Source of the DNA: an uncultured Paracoccaceae bacterium
GTDB lineage: Bacteria; Pseudomonadota; Alphaproteobacteria; Rhodobacterales; Rhodobacteraceae
Reading direction: 5' to 3'
DNA length: 6,899 nt
Assembly: GCA_937132145.1 (NCBI GenBank)
Contig: CAKZNY010000389.1
Span: 1 to 6,899, forward strand
Both the position numbers and the translations under genes were made by a program. This document shows positions 6,179-6,899 of the stretch, piece by piece. Below the pieces are notes generated by a model. It saw only the letters and a list, made by a program, of their open reading frames with translations. It was not told the DNA's origin and made no database searches. Numbering within the stretch: the first letter of the stretch is position 1; every line of letters starts with the position of its first letter.

Positions 6179-6899
6179 AGCATCGACCTCTTACCCCAAC
6201 TTTCGCTCATATTTTTACGAAGCCAAAATTCAATCATCATGGCGATCATTACCAACGTCAGCGATAAATAAACCGGATATTCCATGTTAGTGTGGCGCGG
6301 GAAGTAGTTAACAAACGCAGCCCCGCGCGCCTGATCAATGCTGTGAAACAACGGATTCCAATCGAACCATGAAACCATAGTCGCCGACATGTAATTCGCA
6401 GGCAACATCTTGCCGCTGGTTATCATATTCGCACGTCGGTACAACTGCGCAAACATCGGTATGAACTTCGGCATGAACGGGGTCAGCACTCCAAACATCA
6501 AACCAATCGCTACACCGCTTGCCCACGCCATAAAGAACGGGAAAATGATGCCCGCTGGATTATAAAACTCCAATCCACCCCGCAGAATATGGACTACGAG
6601 CAGGATTATCGAGAAAGCCAGAATTTGCATATACAGGCCAGAAAGAACGGATGACATAATATTTAAAAGGGAACTGACCGGTGTGTGTAAGGTAAGGCCG
6701 CCCAACGGTGACACCGCACCCATAGCCGATTTTACGGCCTTATTATGTGTCATAAACAGGAAAATTCCGGTAAGCAGGAAAATAACGAAATCCCCACGAA
6801 TAGCGAAGGACCGCATCCCGAGAACCGAAAAAAGCACGAAGAAAATCGCCAACATTGTCAGACTTTGAAGTATCTCAATGCCCAACCCGAGCGTAGCAT
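6175..6899 (-). CDS. ABC-2 type exporter permease, KpsM-like (5' end cut by window)
   Basis: Partial gene. The frame stays open to the right edge, and 240 residues are visible up to the stop at 6175. It resembles the membrane subunit of ABC exporters for capsular or other surface polysaccharides (KpsM/Wzm type), which acts with a separate ATPase in the inner membrane. About six hydrophobic segments can be seen: LTMLAIFFVLFSVLGM, FVIFLLTGIFLFM, ILAFSIILLVVHIL, IIFPFFMAWASGVAIGLMFG, a weaker one around SGKMLPANYMS, and VYLSLTLVMIAMMIEFWL. The WNPLFHSIDQAR segment before the last helix matches the conserved WNPL-H of this family. Full members are about 260 residues, so roughly 20-25 N-terminal residues are probably missing. 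A TTG at 6885 is an internal leucine codon, not a start. The partner ATPase is not in view, and the substrate is unknown. Confidence 0.82.
   Translation of the reverse strand, partial: ATLGLGIEILQSLTMLAIFFVLFSVLGMRSFAIRGDFVIFLLTGIFLFMTHNKAVKSAMGAVSPLGGLTLHTPVSSLLNIMSSVLSGLYMQILAFSIILLVVHILRGGLEFYNPAGIIFPFFMAWASGVAIGLMFGVLTPFMPKFIPMFAQLYRRANMITSGKMLPANYMSATMVSWFDWNPLFHSIDQARGAAFVNYFPRHTNMEYPVYLSLTLVMIAMMIEFWLRKNMSESWGKRSML

Noticed and set aside
6858..6899. ATG at 6899 on the - strand as the start of a gene
   Set aside because: It opens a frame of only 13 codons. The permease frame is a different one and runs open off the right edge.

Overview
The window is a piece of ordinary alphaproteobacterial chromosome, most likely from a member of the Rhodobacterales (Roseobacter-like). 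The basis is the E2 and E3 protein sequences of the 2-oxoglutarate dehydrogenase complex, the dnaK-dnaJ order, and a heat-shock promoter of the alphaproteobacterial type in front of dnaK. The assignment rests on remembered family features, not on a search. Base composition looks moderate and even, with no insertion sequence, prophage, tRNA, rRNA or CRISPR array. No stretch longer than about 210 bases lacks a gene.

Left part (1-1936, + strand): the 3' end of the dihydrolipoamide succinyltransferase gene (E2, sucB/odhB) is followed after 46 bases by a complete dihydrolipoamide dehydrogenase gene (E3, lpd). Together they supply two of the three components of the TCA-cycle 2-oxoglutarate dehydrogenase complex. 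The E1 gene would be expected to the left, outside the window.

Middle (2017-5147, - strand): dnaJ and dnaK are transcribed leftward, converging on lpd. dnaK has a candidate RpoH promoter (5247-5276), a leader of about 90 nt that could fold into several hairpins, and its own strong intrinsic terminator in the dnaK-dnaJ gap. dnaJ is therefore probably made by read-through. The 80-base lpd/dnaJ convergent gap is full of overlapping dyads.

Right part (5355-6899, - strand): a three-gene unit reads leftward toward dnaK. It contains a KpsM-like ABC-2 exporter permease (cut by the right edge), a YciA-type acyl-CoA thioesterase and a MaoC-type hydratase/dehydratase. The genes overlap by exactly 4 bp (ATGA, then GTGA), which suggests translational coupling. 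A long imperfect hairpin follows the last gene.

I did not find a clearly new biological system. The points most worth checking are the foldable dnaK leader, the dnaK-dnaJ terminator whose loop matches the dnaK stop region, and the unexplained coupling of an exporter permease to two hot-dog-fold acyl-CoA enzymes.
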